In this document: piece after piece, positions 26,364-35,102 of the stretch
Position numbering within the stretch: position 1 is the first letter of the stretch
Layout of the letters: the number at the start of each line of letters is the position of its first letter
NCBI RefSeq assembly: GCF_000336875.1
Contig: NZ_AOJK01000036.1
Span: 1 to 61,525 of the forward strand
DNA: 61,525 nt
Origin: Halorubrum californiense DSM 19288
Lineage (GTDB): Archaea; Halobacteriota; Halobacteria; Halobacteriales; Haloferacaceae
Direction: 5' to 3'
Notes under the pieces: model-generated
Told to the model about the DNA's origin: nothing
What the model saw: the letters and a program-made list of their open reading frames with translations, nothing else
Database searches by the model: none
Made by a program: the position numbers and the translations under genes

Positions 26364-27329
26364 TCAGTCGGCGACCGCGGCCACCATTCCCTGCTTGTAG
26401 TACCGCTGGAGGGTGACGAACAGGAGGATGGGGACGATCATCGTCAGCACCGAACCGGCGGCGACGAGCCCCCAATCGATCTGGAGGCGCCCCTTCATCA
26501 GGGGGAGTACCTGCGGCGCGAGCTGGTTCTCGCGGGACCGCATGAACACGAGGGGGAAGAAGAAGGAGTTCCACACCCACGTGAACTGGATGACGGCCAC
26601 GGAGACGAGCGCCGGGGCCGAGTACGGCAACACGATGGACTTGAAGATCTGGTAGCGCGACGCGCCGTCGATCCGCGCCGCCTCCTCGAGCTCCTCGGGG
26701 AGCCCGAGGAGGAAGTTCCGGAGGAACATGACGACCCACCCCATCCCCCAGCCGATGTGGACGAGGATGAGCCCCATGTACGTGTCGAACAGGCCGGTCG
26801 TCCGCAGCGTGTTGTAGTTCCCCATCGCGACCAGTTCCGGCGGCGCGGCCATGACCACGATGAGCAGGAAGAACAGCGCCTTCTTCATCGGGAAGTCGAA
26901 GCGGGCGAACGGGTACGCGACCATCGTCCCGAGCAGCGTCACGGCGAGGACCGCGGGGATGGTGACGATCGCGGTGTTGTACATCGCCTGCCGCATCGGC
27001 CCGGACTGGAACGTCCACGCCTCGGCGTAGTTCTCGAAGGTGACGGTGAGCGTCTCGAAGTTCCACCAGCCCTGAATGATCTGGTCGAGCGGGCGGACGG
27101 AGGCCATGAACAGCCCGATAAGCGGGACGAGCCACAGCAGCGCGACGCCGATCGCGATCACGTACCGCAGCGCGCGCGCGCCGCTCGGAACCGCCGCGCG
27201 GAGGCGCTCGGGGAGGGGTCGGTCGGAGAGCGGTGCGGTCTCCGGCGGCTCGTGGTACACGCGCCCGCCGTCGGTCTGCGGCTCGCTGTCGGCGTCGGTC
27301 GGATCGTCTGCGTTGTGTGTGTCGGTCAT
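26364..27329 (-). CDS. Sugar ABC transporter permease (MalG type)
   Basis: The 321-residue inner-membrane permease has six main hydrophobic segments and the coupling-loop EAA motif ELEEAARIDGASRYQIF. The long N-terminal acidic tail precedes the first helix (YVIAIGVALLWLVPLIGLFMAS). C-terminal parts match the CUT1 MalG class. It is the last gene of a three-gene operon (ATPase, MalF-type, MalG-type) with six bases before it. Adjacent trehalase makes trehalose or a related glucoside the likely cargo; the operon has no binding-protein gene. Confidence 0.87.
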   Translation of the reverse strand: MTDTHNADDPTDADSEPQTDGGRVYHEPPETAPLSDRPLPERLRAAVPSGARALRYVIAIGVALLWLVPLIGLFMASVRPLDQIIQGWWNFETLTVTFENYAEAWTFQSGPMRQAMYNTAIVTIPAVLAVTLLGTMVAYPFARFDFPMKKALFFLLIVVMAAPPELVAMGNYNTLRTTGLFDTYMGLILVHIGWGMGWVVMFLRNFLLGLPEELEEAARIDGASRYQIFKSIVLPYSAPALVSVAVIQFTWVWNSFFFPLVFMRSRENQLAPQVLPLMKGRLQIDWGLVAAGSVLTMIVPILLFVTLQRYYKQGMVAAVAD

Positions 27330-27335
27330 TGTGGG

Positions 27336-28274
27336 TCAGTCCATTGACGCGATGTACCACGCCATCGGCAGCGCGATCACCAGTTCGATGAGCGCGACGA
27401 CCATCGCTTTGCTGTACTCGATCGGGACCGAGAACGCGGCCTGGTACACCTCCAGCCCCAGTACCGAGAACGCCCCGCCCGGACCCCCGGACGGGCCGCC
27501 GGCCGCGTAGACGATGGCGAAGATCCGGATCACCCAGATCATGCTCATGATCACCACGACAGCCGTCACGGGCTTGACGAGCGGCCAGATGATGTCCTTG
27601 AACCGCCGGAACCGCCCCGCGCCGTCGACGCGGGCGGACTCCAGCAACGCCGGATCGATCCCCGCGAGCGCGGAACTGTACAACAGCATGCTGAATCCGG
27701 TCTGGACCCAGACGCCGCCGGCGACCAGCGCGTAGATCGCGATCTGCGGCTGTTGGACCCAGTTCCGGACCAGCGACTCCAGCCCGATAGCCCGGAGCAG
27801 CCCGTTGAAGATGCCGGCCTGCGGGTCGTAGACGAAGAGCAGGACGAGGCCGATCACGACGGTGGGCGTGGTGAACGCGAGGAACACCATCGAGCGGAGG
27901 ATGCTCCGCCCCCGCAGGTCGGCGAAGAGCAGGGCGAGCCCGAGCCCGATCAGCGTGCTCAGCGGGACGTGGACCACCATCCAGATGACGTTCTGCGGCA
28001 GCGCCCCCATTGGGTACTGGAACGCGAGGAGGTTGTCCCAGTTGATGATCGCGTCGTCTTGGAACGTCGCGATCCACGTCTCGAACCCGGCGAACTGCCC
28101 GATCGTGAACCCGTCCCAGGTGAAGAGGCTCCCGACCGCCGAGTACAGCATCGGGCCGACGGAGAAGATGGCGAACAGCGTGAGTCCGGGGAGCATGAAC
28201 ACGAGGATCGCGGTGAGCTTCTCCCGGTCCACGTCGCGGTCGAGCCGGTCTTCGAGGTACGATCCGACAGACAT
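27336..28274 (-). CDS. Sugar ABC transporter permease (MalF/UgpA type)
   Basis: This CUT1 permease of 312 aa has a first helix AILVFMLPGLTLFAIFSVGPMLYSAV, a long extracytoplasmic loop rich in Trp and Asp, and the EAA motif LLESARVDGAGRFRRFKDIIWPL. It pairs with the MalG-type partner six bases downstream to form the channel. The start, ATG at 28274, is four bases after the ATPase stop, showing tight translational coupling in the operon. Confidence 0.87.
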   Translation of the reverse strand: MSVGSYLEDRLDRDVDREKLTAILVFMLPGLTLFAIFSVGPMLYSAVGSLFTWDGFTIGQFAGFETWIATFQDDAIINWDNLLAFQYPMGALPQNVIWMVVHVPLSTLIGLGLALLFADLRGRSILRSMVFLAFTTPTVVIGLVLLFVYDPQAGIFNGLLRAIGLESLVRNWVQQPQIAIYALVAGGVWVQTGFSMLLYSSALAGIDPALLESARVDGAGRFRRFKDIIWPLVKPVTAVVVIMSMIWVIRIFAIVYAAGGPSGGPGGAFSVLGLEVYQAAFSVPIEYSKAMVVALIELVIALPMAWYIASMD

Positions 28275-28278
28275 GGTA

Positions 28279-29343
28279 TCAGGCCACCAGTTCCCCGTCC
28301 TCGTCGTAGAGGTACGCGTCGGTCGGGTCGAACGTGAGGTGGACGTGATCCCCCGCCGCGGCGTCCGTCTTCGGGACCTTGACGTTCACCACGGAGCCGC
28401 CCACCTCGACGTTGACCAGCACGTACTCCCCGAGCGGTTCGACCGTCTTCACCGTCCCCGGCACCGTCCAGTCCGTGTCCGACGGTTCCGTCGACACGGC
28501 GATGTCCTCGGGACGGACCCCGACGGACACGGTCGTCGACGACGTCTCCGTCGGCAGGGGGAGGGTGTTGTCCTCGGAGAGCCGAACGATTCCGTCGCGG
28601 TTCTCGCCCTCGAAGAGGTTCATCGGGGGCGATCCGATGAACTTCGCGACCCACGTGGTGCGCGGTCGCGCGTACAGCTCCTCGGGGTCAGCGACCTGCC
28701 GGATCGTCCCGTCGTTCAACACGACGATCTTGTCGCCCATGCTCATCGCCTCCTCCTGGTTGTGCGTGACGTAGACGGTGGTGATCCCGAGCTCGTTCTG
28801 GATCCGCTTGAGCTCGGAGCGCATCTCCAGGCGGAGCTTCGCGTCGAGGTTACTGAGCGGCTCGTCGAGGAGGAAGACGGACGGCTCGCGGACGATCGCC
28901 CGCGCGAGCGAGGTCCGCTGACGCTGCCCGCCGGATATCTCGCCCGGGTCGCTCTCCATCTGGTCCTCGATGTGGAGCAGTTCGGCGACCTGCGCGACCC
29001 GCTCGTCGCGCTCCTCCGGCGGCACGCCCCTGACCTTCAGCGGGTACTCGATGTTCTCCCTGACGGTCATGTGGGGGTACAGCGCGTAGTTCTGGAACAC
29101 CATCGCGACGTTGCGATCGGCGGGCGGGGTCCCGTCGACCCGGTCGTCGTCGAAGTAGATTTCCCCCTCTGACGGGTCCTCCAACCCCGCGATCATCCGG
29201 AGCGCGGTCGTCTTCCCGCAGCCGGACGGCCCCAGGAACACCACGAACTCCCCGTCGTCCACCTCCATGTCCAGCTTGTAGTTGGCGACCGTGTCACCCC
29301 CGTCGAAGTACTTGCTCACCGATCGCATGCTAATGCGGGTCAT
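28279..29343 (-). CDS. Sugar ABC transporter ATP-binding protein (MsmK/UgpC type)
   Basis: The 354-aa ABC ATPase has Walker A GPSGCGKTT, the Q-loop AMVFQNYALYPHMTVREN, signature ISGGQRQR, Walker B VFLLDEPLSNLD and the switch histidine in VYVTHNQEEAMSMGDK. A C-terminal TOBE-like domain (from about 240: VGVRPEDIAVS) is typical of CUT1 sugar importers, which often share one ATPase among several systems. It is the first gene of the operon; a GTAATAAA-like box (29367-29372, minus strand) lies about 27 bases before the ATG. Confidence 0.9.
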   Translation of the reverse strand: MTRISMRSVSKYFDGGDTVANYKLDMEVDDGEFVVFLGPSGCGKTTALRMIAGLEDPSEGEIYFDDDRVDGTPPADRNVAMVFQNYALYPHMTVRENIEYPLKVRGVPPEERDERVAQVAELLHIEDQMESDPGEISGGQRQRTSLARAIVREPSVFLLDEPLSNLDAKLRLEMRSELKRIQNELGITTVYVTHNQEEAMSMGDKIVVLNDGTIRQVADPEELYARPRTTWVAKFIGSPPMNLFEGENRDGIVRLSEDNTLPLPTETSSTTVSVGVRPEDIAVSTEPSDTDWTVPGTVKTVEPLGEYVLVNVEVGGSVVNVKVPKTDAAAGDHVHLTFDPTDAYLYDEDGELVA

Positions 29344-29484
29344 CGACTACCCGCCCGTATTCATTTATTACACTTATAATTAATCATAGAACATGGATAA
29401 CAGGACGGCTGCCGCTGCGCGGTATCCGTTCTCTGCCCCGCTAATTCAATAATTACTTAGCGATCCTTTCACTACGTGGGGAAG
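29344..29484. promoter_or_regulatory. AT-rich divergent promoter region of ABC operon and trehalase
   Basis: This 141-base region is strikingly AT-rich for this genome (for example 29358-29392 and 29441-29460). A minus-strand TATA candidate (TTTATTAC read on plus, about 29364-29371) is spaced for the ATPase start, and ATTACTTAG (29452-29460) is spaced for the trehalase ATG at 29485. Such co-localised promoters suggest joint control, probably by a TrmB-type regulator; I could not find a clear TACT-N7/8-GAGTA site. Confidence 0.55.
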
Positions 29485-31008
29485 ATGAGTTCCGGTCTCT
29501 TCGACTACACAAATTTTCCGCAGATCTCCGGCGAGCTCTTCCGCACCGTCCAGCGTCGGGACCTCTTCGACGACGACAAGCGGTTCGTCGACGCCGAACC
29601 GCGCGTCTCCCCGGACCTCGTGGTCGAGCGGTACCTGACGGGACGCGACCGGCCCGACTTCGATCTGGAGTCGTTCGTCGAGGCCCACTTCCGGCTGCCG
29701 GAGCCGGTCGCCGCGGCCCCGGACCTCACCGCGTCGCGGTCGATGGAGGACCACGTCTCGTCGCTCTGGGGCGCGTTGACTCGGACGTTCGAGGACGCCG
29801 ATTCGGCGGGGTCGACGCTGATCCCCCTCCCGAACCCGCACGTCGTGCCGGGCGGTCGCTTCCGCGAGATGTACTACTGGGACAGCTACTTCACCGCGGA
29901 GGGGCTGGCGGCGGCCGACCGGGCCGACCTGATCGCGGGGATGGTCGAGAACATCGCCTCGCTCGTGGACCGCTTCGGGTTCGTCCCGCTCGGGAACCGG
30001 GCGTACTACGACAGCCGGTCGCAGGTCCCGCTGCTCTACCGCATGCTCCGCGTGCTGGAGCGCGAGGAGGGGTTCGACGCGGTCGCGCCCCACGTCGAGG
30101 CGCTCCGGACGGAACACGAGTTCTGGATGGACGGCGCCGACCGCGTGGGCGAGGCCAACGGCCCCGCGGCGCACCGCCGCGTCCTCGGGCTCGGGGACGA
30201 GACGGTCCTCAACCGGTACTGGGACGACCGCGCCCGGCCGCGGCCGGAGTCGTACCACGAGGACCGACGGCTCGCCGAGCGCGTCAACGTCGACGACCGA
30301 CCCGGGCTGTTCCGCGACGTCCGAGCGGCCTGCGAGTCCGGGTGGGACTTCAGCTCTCGCTGGCTCGCGGGCGACGACCTCACGACCATCCGGACGACGG
30401 AACTGGCCCCGGTCGACCTCAACGCCGTCCTCTTCGGCGTGGAGTCCGCCCTCGCGGAGTGGCTCCCGCGCGTCGGACGGAGCGAGGCCGGCGAGCGGTA
30501 CGCCGACCTCGCGGCCGACCGCCGGGCGGCGATCAACCGGTACTGCTGGGACGCGGACGCCGGGTTCTACGTCGACTACTCGTGGCGCGACGACGAGCGG
30601 TCGGAGCGGCTCACCCTCGCGGCCGTCGCGCCGCTGTTCACCGGCGTCGCGACCGACGACCGGGCGGCGGCGGTCGCGGACCGGCTCCGCCGCGACTTCC
30701 TCCGGCCCGGCGGGCTGGTGACGACGCTCGAAGCCACCGGCGAGCAGTGGGACGCGCCGAGCGGCTGGGCCCCCCTCCACTGGATGGCCGTCACCGGCCT
30801 GCGCCGGTACGGCCACGACGACCTGGCCGACGAGATCGCCGGCCGCTGGGTCGACCTCGCGCGGAGTTCCTTCGAGGAGACCGGCCGCATGGCGGAGAAG
30901 TACGACGTCCGAACGGTGAGTGAAACGACCGACTTGGGCGAGTACGAGCCCCAGTACGGGTTCGGCTGGACGAACGGCGTCGTCACGGCGCTGTCCGCCA
31001 GACGGTAG
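29485..31008 (+). CDS. Trehalase, glycoside hydrolase family 37
   Basis: GH37 enzymes invert and hydrolyse alpha,alpha-trehalose to two glucoses. Both family signatures are present: PGGRFREMYYWDSYF (122-136) and QWDAPSGWAP (421-430). The catalytic-acid segment ESGWDFSSRW (D288) is intact. The 507-aa protein has no signal peptide, so it is cytosolic and needs imported trehalose, which the divergent ABC operon should supply. ATG 29485 is preferred to the in-frame GTG 29476 because of TATA spacing. It shares about 140 bases of promoter DNA with the transporter. Confidence 0.93.
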   Translation: MSSGLFDYTNFPQISGELFRTVQRRDLFDDDKRFVDAEPRVSPDLVVERYLTGRDRPDFDLESFVEAHFRLPEPVAAAPDLTASRSMEDHVSSLWGALTRTFEDADSAGSTLIPLPNPHVVPGGRFREMYYWDSYFTAEGLAAADRADLIAGMVENIASLVDRFGFVPLGNRAYYDSRSQVPLLYRMLRVLEREEGFDAVAPHVEALRTEHEFWMDGADRVGEANGPAAHRRVLGLGDETVLNRYWDDRARPRPESYHEDRRLAERVNVDDRPGLFRDVRAACESGWDFSSRWLAGDDLTTIRTTELAPVDLNAVLFGVESALAEWLPRVGRSEAGERYADLAADRRAAINRYCWDADAGFYVDYSWRDDERSERLTLAAVAPLFTGVATDDRAAAVADRLRRDFLRPGGLVTTLEATGEQWDAPSGWAPLHWMAVTGLRRYGHDDLADEIAGRWVDLARSSFEETGRMAEKYDVRTVSETTDLGEYEPQYGFGWTNGVVTALSARR

Positions 31009-31081
31009 GCTCCGAGCGGACGACGAACCGGCCGCGTCGCGGTTCTGAACGCTTATCCCCGACGACCGACTTCTACCGGGT

Positions 31082-31750
31082 ATGAGCGACGACGACGCCG
31101 TCGATGTCGAGTCTCCCGACGACGCCGAGGGCGACGCGGCGAGAGCGAACGGCACGGCGGAGGCGACCGCCGAGGAAGCGAGCGGCGGGCCGGCCGCCGA
31201 CTCCCGGCGGGACGAGGAGGCGCTCGCCGCGGCCGTCGCCGAACACGACGAGGCGCTCGCCCGGGAGGTCGCGGCGCTGGAGGCCGACCTCGCTGACACC
31301 CGAGCGGCACTCCGCGAGCGCGACGAGGAAGTCGACGAGCTGACGAGCAAGCTCGCCCGCGCGAAGGCGGACTTCAGCAACTACAAGGAACGCGCGAAGC
31401 GGAAGCAGGAGGAGATCCGCGAGCGCGCCTCCGAGGCGCTCGTCGAGCGCCTCACCCCGGTCCGGAACGACCTCCTGCGCGCCCTCGACCAGGACGAGGG
31501 GAGCGACCTCCGTCCCGGGGTCGAGTCGACGCTGGAGAAGTTCGACGACGTGCTCGCCGAGGAGGGCGTCGAGTCGATCGAGCCGGAGCCGGGCGAGGAG
31601 GTCGACCCCGCGCGCCATCAGGTGATGCTCCGCGTCGACAGCGATCGGCCCGAGGGAACGGTCCACGAGGTGTACGAGCCCGGCTACGAGATGGGCGACC
31701 GCGTGCTGAGCGAGGCGAAGGTGACCGTCAGCACCGGCGACGGGGAGTAG
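31082..31750 (+). CDS. grpE: Nucleotide-exchange factor GrpE
   Basis: GrpE releases ADP from DnaK in the Hsp70 cycle. The 222-aa protein has an acidic disordered head, a long coiled coil (about 50-115: ALEADLADTRAALRERDEEVDELTSKLARAKADFSNYKERAKRKQ) and the beta-domain ending QVMLRVDSDRPEGTVHEVYEPGYEMGDRVLSEAKV. A CTTAT box about 28 bases upstream fits a leaderless transcript. dnaK is not adjacent in this window; the next gene is convergent surE. Confidence 0.92.
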   Translation: MSDDDAVDVESPDDAEGDAARANGTAEATAEEASGGPAADSRRDEEALAAAVAEHDEALAREVAALEADLADTRAALRERDEEVDELTSKLARAKADFSNYKERAKRKQEEIRERASEALVERLTPVRNDLLRALDQDEGSDLRPGVESTLEKFDDVLAEEGVESIEPEPGEEVDPARHQVMLRVDSDRPEGTVHEVYEPGYEMGDRVLSEAKVTVSTGDGE

Positions 31751-31762
31751 CGCGGCCAGCTT

Positions 31763-32557
31763 TTACGACCGGACCGCCGCTTCGTAGGCGTCCGCTAACT
31801 CGTCGAGCCCCGCGTTCGGCTCCGCCGCGTGCGGTACCGACAGCGGCGAGACCGACACCTCGCCGTCGACGACGGCCCGCCGGTCGGTCCCCACGGGGTC
31901 CGGCACGTCGCCGTCGTTCATCCGGCCCCAGATCGGGTCGGAGAAGCCCACGCGGCCGTCGCCGTTCCGCTCCGCGCGCAGCCCGTACCACGTCGAGGGC
32001 GTCGTGACGCGGAGCGGCGCGCGGTCCGCGTCCGCGATGGGCGCGTTGACGTTGAGGTAGTCCGCGCGGTCGAACACGCCCGCGCCGACCGCCTCGTCGA
32101 TGATGAACCGGGTGGCGCGGACCGCGTGCGCGAAGTCTGGTCCCTCGAACTCGCGTTTCCACCAGTCGTCGCCGCCCGGCACGTACATCGACGTCGCCAC
32201 CGCGGGCACGCCGAAGAACGACGCCTCGACCGCCGCGGAGACGGTTCCCGACCGGCCGAGCGTGTAGGCGCCGAGGTTCGCCCCCTCGTTACAGCCCGCG
32301 ACGACCGCGTCGGCGTCGGGGACCAGCTCGTCGAGCCCCGCGACGACGCAGTCCACGGGGGTGCCGTCGACGACGTACCCGAGGTCGTGGTCTTCGACGC
32401 CGACGTCCTCGGAGAGCAGGCGGCCGACCGAGGACTGGTCGTCAGCCGGCGCGACGACTGTCACCGCGTACTCGGCCGCGAGCGCGTCGTACAGCGCGCG
32501 CAGCCCCGCGGCGTCGACGCCGTCGTCGTTGGTCAACAGGATCCGGTCGACGCTCAT
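31763..32557 (-). CDS. surE: 5'/3'-nucleotidase SurE
   Basis: SurE is a metal-dependent nucleoside monophosphatase linked to stationary-phase survival. The N-terminal LLTNDDGVDAAGLRAL carries the metal Asp pair; GTPVDCVVAGL and SGCNEGANLG-like (VAGCNEGANLGAYTLGRSGTV) segments complete the active site. ATG 32557 gives 264 aa and begins MSVDRILLTND; the longer frame upstream is non-conserved. It converges with grpE, 12 bases apart. Confidence 0.92.
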   Translation of the reverse strand: MSVDRILLTNDDGVDAAGLRALYDALAAEYAVTVVAPADDQSSVGRLLSEDVGVEDHDLGYVVDGTPVDCVVAGLDELVPDADAVVAGCNEGANLGAYTLGRSGTVSAAVEASFFGVPAVATSMYVPGGDDWWKREFEGPDFAHAVRATRFIIDEAVGAGVFDRADYLNVNAPIADADRAPLRVTTPSTWYGLRAERNGDGRVGFSDPIWGRMNDGDVPDPVGTDRRAVVDGEVSVSPLSVPHAAEPNAGLDELADAYEAAVRS

Positions 32558-32679
32558 ACCCGGATCACGGGCGAGTCGGGCAAAAGTCCACCGTCGGTCA
32601 GAGGCGCAACGGCAACGAAGCGGCGGGGAACGCCGAACCGAACGGAAAAGCACACATATCGCCGGACCGACCTGTCGGT

Positions 32680-33015
32680 ATGGGATTCGGGGACACCGCG
32701 AAGAAGATCCAGACGCTCGCCGACCGCGCGGAGCGCACGTACAAGAAGATCAGCGAACTCCGCGAGGAGGTCGACGAGACGCAGGAGACGGTGATAGACA
32801 CCTCCGAGCGCGTCAAGACGCTCGAAAACGAGATGGCCGAACAGCGCGCCGTCCTCGACGCCGTCGCCGAGGAGGTCGGCGTCGACTTGGAGCGCGTGAG
32901 CACCGAGGCGCACATCACGGACGCCGAGGAGTCGGCGGCCGCCGAGGGCGACGGCAGCGGCGCGGACACCGACGCCGCAGACGGCGCCTCGGACGACGCC
33001 ACCGACGCCGCGTAG
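32680..33015 (+). CDS. DUF5798-like coiled-coil protein
   Basis: The small 111-aa protein is soluble. Residues 1-70 are predicted coiled coil with heptads (IQTLADRAERTYKKISELREEVDETQETVIDTSERVKTLENEM); an acidic Ala/Asp/Gly tail follows. The head MGFGDTAKKIQ and length match the haloarchaeal DUF5798 family as I recall it; its role is unknown. Confidence 0.65.
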   Translation: MGFGDTAKKIQTLADRAERTYKKISELREEVDETQETVIDTSERVKTLENEMAEQRAVLDAVAEEVGVDLERVSTEAHITDAEESAAAEGDGSGADTDAADGASDDATDAA

Positions 33016-33028
33016 ATCGCCGTCGCGT

Positions 33029-33577
33029 TCAGTCGTCGCTCGCCGCCGCGTCCGTCCGGGAGACGACCTCGGCCGGGACCCCCGCGACGGTCGCGCCCGG
33101 CGGCACGTCGTCCGCGACCAGCGAGTTCGCGGCGACGCGCGCGCCCTCGCCGATAGTGACGCCCGGGAGCACGACCGCCCCCGCGCCGATCATGGCCTCG
33201 TCCTCGACGACCACGTCGCCGAGCCGATACTCCTCGTGGAGGAACTCGTGGCACAGCAGCGTGGCGTCGTACCCGATTATCGCGTCGTCGCCGACGGTGA
33301 TCCGCTCGGGCCAGAACACGTCCGGCGTCGACTCCAACCCCCACGCGACGCCCTCCCCGACCGTGACGCCGATCCGCCGCAGCAGCCAGTTCTTGAGCCG
33401 GAGGCTCGGACAGATCCGCGCGAGCACGATGACGACGTAGTTGCGGGCGACCGCGAGCGGCGACTTCGCGTCCGGCCACGACCACAGAGAGTTTCGCGGC
33501 CCCGGCGTCGCAAATCGGTCGAGGCGGTCGCTTCGGGACGGGTCCTCGGGCGTCGCGGCCGCGTCGTCGTCTGTCAC
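33029..33577 (-). CDS. Hexapeptide-repeat acyltransferase
   Basis: The 182-aa protein has a left-handed beta-helix from about residue 70: repeats around ITVGDDAIIGYDATLLCHEF, LGDVVVEDEAMIGAGAVVLPGVTIGEGARVAANSLV and a VPPGATVAGVPAEVV end, the standard trimeric LbH acyltransferase close. The N-terminal third holds a hydrophobic segment (ARNYVVIVLARICPSLRLKNWLL) that may sit at the membrane. The acyl donor and acceptor are unknown. Confidence 0.85.
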   Translation of the reverse strand: MTDDDAAATPEDPSRSDRLDRFATPGPRNSLWSWPDAKSPLAVARNYVVIVLARICPSLRLKNWLLRRIGVTVGEGVAWGLESTPDVFWPERITVGDDAIIGYDATLLCHEFLHEEYRLGDVVVEDEAMIGAGAVVLPGVTIGEGARVAANSLVADDVPPGATVAGVPAEVVSRTDAAASDD

Positions 33578-33644
33578 GTCACGGCGTTCGGACGGCGGGG
33601 ATAAAAGGGTCGCTCCGGATCGCCGATCGACCGACTGGGCCGGA

Positions 33645-34928
33645 TCAGCTCCGCAGTTCGTCCATGTGGTCGATCCGGCGCTGAACGAGGTCCGCTGTGC
33701 CGATGTCGTGGCGGATCCGGACGCGGTCGCCCGCGGCGGCCAGCGCGTCCTCGGCCTGCGCCTCGGCGGCCGTAACGGAGTCGCCGCGGCCGACGACGGC
33801 GAACGCCCGCGAGGTGGTGGTGTACAGCCGACCGTCGCGCTCGTCGACGCTCGCGTAGTAGAGGAGGGCGTCGCCCGCGCTCTCCTCGTCGACGGCTATC
33901 TCCGCGCCCGCGTCCGGGTCGGTCGGGTAGCCGTCCGGCACCGCGTACTTACAGACGGTCGCCGCGCCCGAGAACTCGAGTTCCGGGAGCGAGTCGCCGT
34001 CGCGGGCGGCGGCGAGCACGTCGACGAACGGCGTGTCGAGGACGGGGAGCGTGTTCATGGCCTCCGGGTCGCCGAAGCGCGCGTTGAACTCCACCACCTT
34101 CGGTCCCTCGTCGGTGAGCATGAACTGGCCGTAGAGGACGCCCTTGTAGTCGGGGAGCGCGTCGACGACGGCGTCCAGCACGTCGACCGCGGCGTCGTAG
34201 TCGCCCTCGGTCATGAAGGGGAGCGAATAGCCGGTGTCGGTGTACGACCCCATCCCGCCGGTGTTCGGGCCCTCGTCGCCCTCGTAGGCGCGCTTGTGGT
34301 CCTGGACGGCGGGCGTCGTCCGCACGTCGCCGTTCGCGACGAACGCCTGAATCGTGAACTCCTCGCCGACGAGCCGCTCTTCGAGGACGACCCGGTCGTA
34401 GTCGACGTCGCGGAGATACGCCTTGGCCTCCTCCGCGGTCACCTGATCGCCGATCACTTTCACGCCCTTGCCGCCGGTGAGCCCGGCGGGCTTGACCGCC
34501 AGGTCGCCGTCGTACTCGTCGATGTACTCGCAGGCGGCCCCCATATCGTCGAACACGGCGTAGTCGGGACAGCCGGGGATCGCGTTCTCCTCCATGAATT
34601 CGCGCTGGTACGCCTTGTCCGTCTCCAGCCGGGCCTCCTCGGCCCGCGGGCCGAACGCGTAGACGCCGGCGTCGTCGAGCGCGTCCGCGACCCCGGCCTC
34701 CAGCGCCGATTCGGGGCCGATGACTGCGAGGTCCGCGCCGACCTCGGTCGCGTAGTCGGCGACCGCGGCGGCGTCGGTCTCCTCGATCGCCTCGAACCCG
34801 TCGGCGAGCCGTCGGATCCCCGGGTTCCGGACGCTCGCGCAGGCGTACAGCGCGCAGTCGTCCGCCACGGCGCGGGCGATCGCGTGTTCGCGGCCGCCGC
34901 CCCCCACCAGCAGTACGGTCTCCGTCAT
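33645..34928 (-). CDS. purD: Phosphoribosylamine-glycine ligase PurD
   Basis: PurD makes GAR from phosphoribosylamine, glycine and ATP in purine synthesis. The 427-aa ATP-grasp protein starts TETVLLVGGGGREHAI, has VIGPESALEAGVADAL, the ATP-binding loop AVKPAGLTGGKGVKVI and FNARFGDPEAM near the metal site. It has its own TTTACA-like box (about 34951-34956 on plus, read on minus) 26 bases before the start. It is not part of a larger purine operon here. Confidence 0.95.
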   Translation of the reverse strand: MTETVLLVGGGGREHAIARAVADDCALYACASVRNPGIRRLADGFEAIEETDAAAVADYATEVGADLAVIGPESALEAGVADALDDAGVYAFGPRAEEARLETDKAYQREFMEENAIPGCPDYAVFDDMGAACEYIDEYDGDLAVKPAGLTGGKGVKVIGDQVTAEEAKAYLRDVDYDRVVLEERLVGEEFTIQAFVANGDVRTTPAVQDHKRAYEGDEGPNTGGMGSYTDTGYSLPFMTEGDYDAAVDVLDAVVDALPDYKGVLYGQFMLTDEGPKVVEFNARFGDPEAMNTLPVLDTPFVDVLAAARDGDSLPELEFSGAATVCKYAVPDGYPTDPDAGAEIAVDEESAGDALLYYASVDERDGRLYTTTSRAFAVVGRGDSVTAAEAQAEDALAAAGDRVRIRHDIGTADLVQRRIDHMDELRS

Positions 34929-35102
34929 GTCCGACGGATATCCGCACGGTAGTGTAAACCTTACTCTCTGTCGAACTCGATATATGCGCGTTCGTGGGTA
35001 TTCATGGGGTTGTGTCGGTGGCGGGAGCGGCGGGAGCGGCCGGAGCGGCGGGCGTTCGTCCCGGCCCGGACGCCTTTTGCCCCGCCGGGCCGAATCGGGG
35101 GT

